DNA of 15,427 bases from assembly GCA_900552445.1 (NCBI GenBank), contig URZS01000006.1, positions 1 to 15,427 of the forward strand. The letters run 5' to 3'. This document shows positions 15,327 to 15,427 of the stretch, one piece after another. The notes below the pieces were generated by a model. It was not told the DNA's origin, made no database searches, and saw only the letters and a list, made by a program, of their open reading frames with translations. A program made the translations under genes and the position numbers. Numbering within the stretch: position 1 is the stretch's first letter; every line of letters begins with the position of its first letter. The DNA is from an uncultured Veillonella sp. GTDB taxonomy: Bacteria; Bacillota; Negativicutes; Veillonellales; Veillonellaceae.

Positions 15327-15346
15327 TTGTCAACCTAGGTTTACAA
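15327..15346 (-). promoter_or_regulatory. Palindromic BirA-like operator at the birA start site
   Basis: On the minus strand TTGTAAACC and GGTTGACAA face each other with only two bases (TA) between them, matching in 8 of 9 paired positions. The half-sites equal those of the bacterial biotin operator, but known BirA sites have them 14-16 bases apart. It covers the predicted transcription start. Confidence 0.5.
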
Positions 15347-15350
15347 TTCG

Positions 15351-15379
15351 ATTGTACAAGTGTCCCCTATAAAATGCAA
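15351..15379 (-). promoter_or_regulatory. Candidate birA promoter
   Basis: The minus strand has TTGCAT, a 17-base spacer and TACAAT (-10 at 15351-15356). The -35 is weak. The predicted start (about 15344) falls inside the palindrome at 15327-15346, as expected for a repressed promoter. Confidence 0.45.
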
Positions 15380-15400
15380 GGATTATTTATAATAATTAAT

Positions 15401-15421
15401 GGTATAATACTAATAGTATTA
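15401..15421 (+). promoter_or_regulatory. Candidate plus-strand promoter reading off the right edge, with palindrome
   Basis: On the plus strand TGG followed by TATAAT (15403-15408) forms an extended -10, with no clear -35. A palindrome AATACT-aat-AGTATT (15406-15420) overlaps the -10 and the expected start. It would drive a divergent gene beyond the window. Confidence 0.4.
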
Positions 15422-15427
15422 AGTTAT

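Overview
The window is a compact bacterial chromosome segment of about 40% GC. Twelve protein genes all lie on the minus strand, and each is a recognisable family with an intact reading frame. Gene content and order (birA-coaX-dusB-greA-lysS, serS-tal-glpX, murA-mreB/mbl), Shine-Dalgarno sites of the GGAGG type and a guanine catabolic operon fit a Firmicutes-lineage organism. The best guess is a Veillonella-like member of the Negativicutes. That name is an inference from family resemblance and context, since no search could be run.

Read in the direction of transcription, from high to low coordinates, the window holds six units. (1) birA-coaX, then dusB: biotin ligase/repressor, type III pantothenate kinase and tRNA-dihydrouridine synthase. 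A terminator separates coaX from dusB, and a palindrome resembling BirA half-sites sits at the birA promoter. (2) greA-lysS has a fully consensus promoter, a terminator-like hairpin in the greA leader and a strong final terminator. (3) An NCS2 purine permease and guanine deaminase follow a perfect TTGACA-17-TATACT promoter, a long leader and a guanine-class riboswitch overlapping a terminator. (4) A lone CDF-family cation transporter lacks the usual histidine ligands. (5) serS-tal-glpX joins seryl-tRNA synthetase to transaldolase and class II fructose-1,6-bisphosphatase, and ends in a long hairpin terminator. (6) murA is followed by an MreB/Mbl-like gene whose ORF carries a basic N-terminal extension of about 130 residues, and ends in a 20-bp stem terminator.

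The themes are housekeeping (cofactors, aminoacyl-tRNA, transcription elongation, cell wall), gluconeogenic sugar-phosphate supply, and purine uptake with deamination. The best candidate for something new is the riboswitch. Its aptamer core reads as guanine-specific (C at the position equivalent to 74), but its P1 3' strand is itself part of the terminator stem. That is the layout of an ON switch and suits induction of guanine breakdown by guanine. Other points to check are the BirA-like palindrome at the birA start site, the hairpin in the greA leader, and the extended MreB with its ambiguous start. No mobile elements, CRISPR arrays, tRNAs, rRNAs or broken genes were seen.
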